61,642 nt of DNA from positions 1 to 61,642 of the forward strand of contig JACAVV010000033.1 of the NCBI GenBank assembly GCA_024648695.1, written 5' to 3'. Positions 60,257-61,642 of this stretch are shown here, in pieces. The notes under the pieces are model-generated. The model saw nothing but the letters and a program-made list of their open reading frames with translations, was not told the DNA's origin and did no database searches. Position numbers and translations under genes: made by a program. How positions within the stretch are numbered: the stretch's first letter is position 1; each line of letters opens with the position of its first letter. Source of the DNA: Nitrospina sp. (lineage in GTDB: Bacteria; Nitrospinota; Nitrospinia; Nitrospinales; JACRGP01).

Positions 60257-61474
60257 TCAGGACAGAACCACTTTGCCGTCGATCATTGAAAAATCGACCT
60301 GCTTGCGGTCAGGTTCGAAGGGAACATTCTTCCAGGGACCGTGTTTGCCTTGCACGCGAAAGCCTATAATATCCGCAAATCGGCCCGGCGCAATGGTTCC
60401 TGCTAAACTTCCTAAAACTCGCGCACCTTGCCGAGTCGCCATGGATAATAATTCCCTGCGCGATACCTCGGGCAAAATATCTCGCGCGACACGCAGTTCA
60501 TAAAGGAAGTCGAGCGATTCATTACTGGCCAAAGAGTCGGTTCCAAGAGCAACAGGAACTCTTCGATCCAATAAGCGCCGGACGGGCATGAATTTTTCTC
60601 GCCCAAACCACCGCGTGCTTCCGGGGCAAAACACGGCTCCGGCTTTACAAATTTGCAAAATGTCGAGATCGTTTTCAATATGATTCAAGTGAACGGCCAC
60701 CAGGGAATCCACCACCCCCAAACTCTCCAGATATTCCAGCGGGCTGGTTTGAGGCGGTTTCCAGGTTTCTTCATACACATTGCGATTTTTAAGAAGATCC
60801 AGAAGGTCCCCTTGCCCGTCCTGCAAAAACCGGGTCTCTTCAGGAATCTCCGCAACGTGAGATGAAAACGGGCATGAATAGCGGTGAGCCAGATCTTTCA
60901 AACGTCGAAACAATTCCGGGGCTACAGAATAGGGAGCATGCGGCGCGATACCCAATTTAAATTTTTCGCCCTGGGTCATATTACTGTCCAAAACTCCCTG
61001 AACACGTGCGCAGGTTTCCTGAACGCGATCCTTGCGAAACCCAAGGGTTTCCAGAAATAAAACCTGGCGAAAGGGAAGTGATTGATATTCAGGGATCAGG
61101 TCCGGATGAGACAAATAATCGGCCAGAGTGGTCACCCCCGAACGTAACAAATCCTGCGCCCCTTCATGCAAAGCCTGACACCGTTCACTCCAGGAAAGTT
61201 GGACATTTTGTTCAACCAGGGAAATCACCCAATCGCAAAACTTCAGATCGCGTGACACCTTGCCCTTCAATGCGGATAGAGACAAGTGGCAGTGAGCATT
61301 TACGAACCCGGGCATGATCAGGCAATCGCCAAGATCCACCACCTCGCCTTCGAATGGCTCAATAGGAACCCGCGATACTTCTCTAATAACTTTCCCTTCA
61401 ATCAAAAGTTCGCCGGGTCCAAACTCGTCTCCCAACATACTGATGAGGTATCCAAATTTCAACTTGATCGCCAT
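60257..61474 (-). CDS. Amidohydrolase-family deaminase
   Basis: A metal-dependent aminohydrolase of the cytosine/adenosine/guanine deaminase group, about 405 aa from ATG 61474 (a TTG at 61489 is also possible). Metal motif FVNAHCHLSL, later ligands in APHAPYSVAPELF, SHVAEIPEE and AVHLNHIE, and ALGTDSLASNESLD near the C-terminus. The group includes MTA/SAH deaminase and aminodeoxyfutalosine deaminase of menaquinone synthesis; either is possible. No pathway partner is adjacent. Confidence 0.8.
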   Translation of the reverse strand: MAIKLKFGYLISMLGDEFGPGELLIEGKVIREVSRVPIEPFEGEVVDLGDCLIMPGFVNAHCHLSLSALKGKVSRDLKFCDWVISLVEQNVQLSWSERCQALHEGAQDLLRSGVTTLADYLSHPDLIPEYQSLPFRQVLFLETLGFRKDRVQETCARVQGVLDSNMTQGEKFKLGIAPHAPYSVAPELFRRLKDLAHRYSCPFSSHVAEIPEETRFLQDGQGDLLDLLKNRNVYEETWKPPQTSPLEYLESLGVVDSLVAVHLNHIENDLDILQICKAGAVFCPGSTRWFGREKFMPVRRLLDRRVPVALGTDSLASNESLDFLYELRVARDILPEVSRRELLSMATRQGARVLGSLAGTIAPGRFADIIGFRVQGKHGPWKNVPFEPDRKQVDFSMIDGKVVLS

Positions 61475-61642
61475 AGGCTGGGTGTCCAATCGATGCTGAC
61501 AATATTGCGGCTATCGAATTAAGGGCACCTCTAAAAATTGAGAAATTAGAGGAATTTAGAATTTAAGATTGAAAAAGTAGGTAATAAATTTTTGTATTCG
61601 ATTTATGCCGGGTATATGTTGTCCCGTTTTACCCCTGAATTT

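Overview
This is a gene-dense bacterial window with nearly all genes intact. The cell is clearly Gram-negative: it has a secretin, an ExbB-ExbD-TonB system with an outer-membrane receptor, lipoproteins, NagZ and a LapA/LapB-like protein. Gene content (class IVa pili, many GT-C glycosyltransferases, TMTC-like and DUF2723 proteins, AroB inside a pil operon) and moderate GC fit the Nitrospinota or a related deltaproteobacterium-like lineage. That placement is inference from gene content only. I found no rRNA, tRNA, CRISPR array, insertion sequence or phage module.

Layout. 1-1.4 kb holds an orphan gene and an empty stretch. 1.4-9.9 kb (minus strand) carries a DUF4405 membrane protein, a gamma-carbonic-anhydrase/MTA-phosphorylase pair, an SGNH/acyltransferase pair, and nadB-ftsK-aspartyl protease behind its own promoter. 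9.9-21.5 kb is a surface-glycosylation and pilin region: two YfhO paralogues, a dolichol-phosphate-mannose-synthase-like GT2, a DUF2723-TPR protein interrupted by a homopolymer frameshift, a TMTC-like TPR protein, and three type IVa pilins, two of them near-identical and with sigma-54-type promoters. 21.6-24.6 kb (plus strand) is nadD-rsfS-dksA-like-lapAB-like, with a 21-codon leader ORF that copies the start of rsfS.

24.7-30.1 kb holds a periplasmic protein, a degenerate ADP-ribosylglycohydrolase, a WalJ-like hydrolase probably starting at CTG, a PilZ-truncated-globin fusion and an aldehyde dehydrogenase. 30.3-38.7 kb is one pil operon: an HTH regulator, pilM, pilN, pilO, an enlarged pilP, pilQ, aroB and a lipoprotein. 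miaB and an unknown gene follow. 42.3-50.6 kb is a TonB-dependent uptake locus: His/Cys-rich protein, receptor, Cys-containing Asp-box lipoprotein, exbB, two exbD, a repeat-rich tonB and a secreted Asp/Asn-repeat protein. A metal, possibly copper, is the most likely substrate.

50.7-51 kb is a chimeric gene graveyard made of fragments of two genes still intact elsewhere in the window. 51-61.5 kb holds two secreted unknowns, a lipoprotein, a divergent FabF, NagZ, a GT-C transferase, an unusual zinc-metallopeptidase-like protein without a signal peptide, and an amidohydrolase.

The most interesting points are the PilZ-globin fusion, the combination of pilins with lipid-linked-sugar glycosyltransferases, the self-contained TonB locus, the rsfS leader duplication and the T9 frameshift in the DUF2723 gene.
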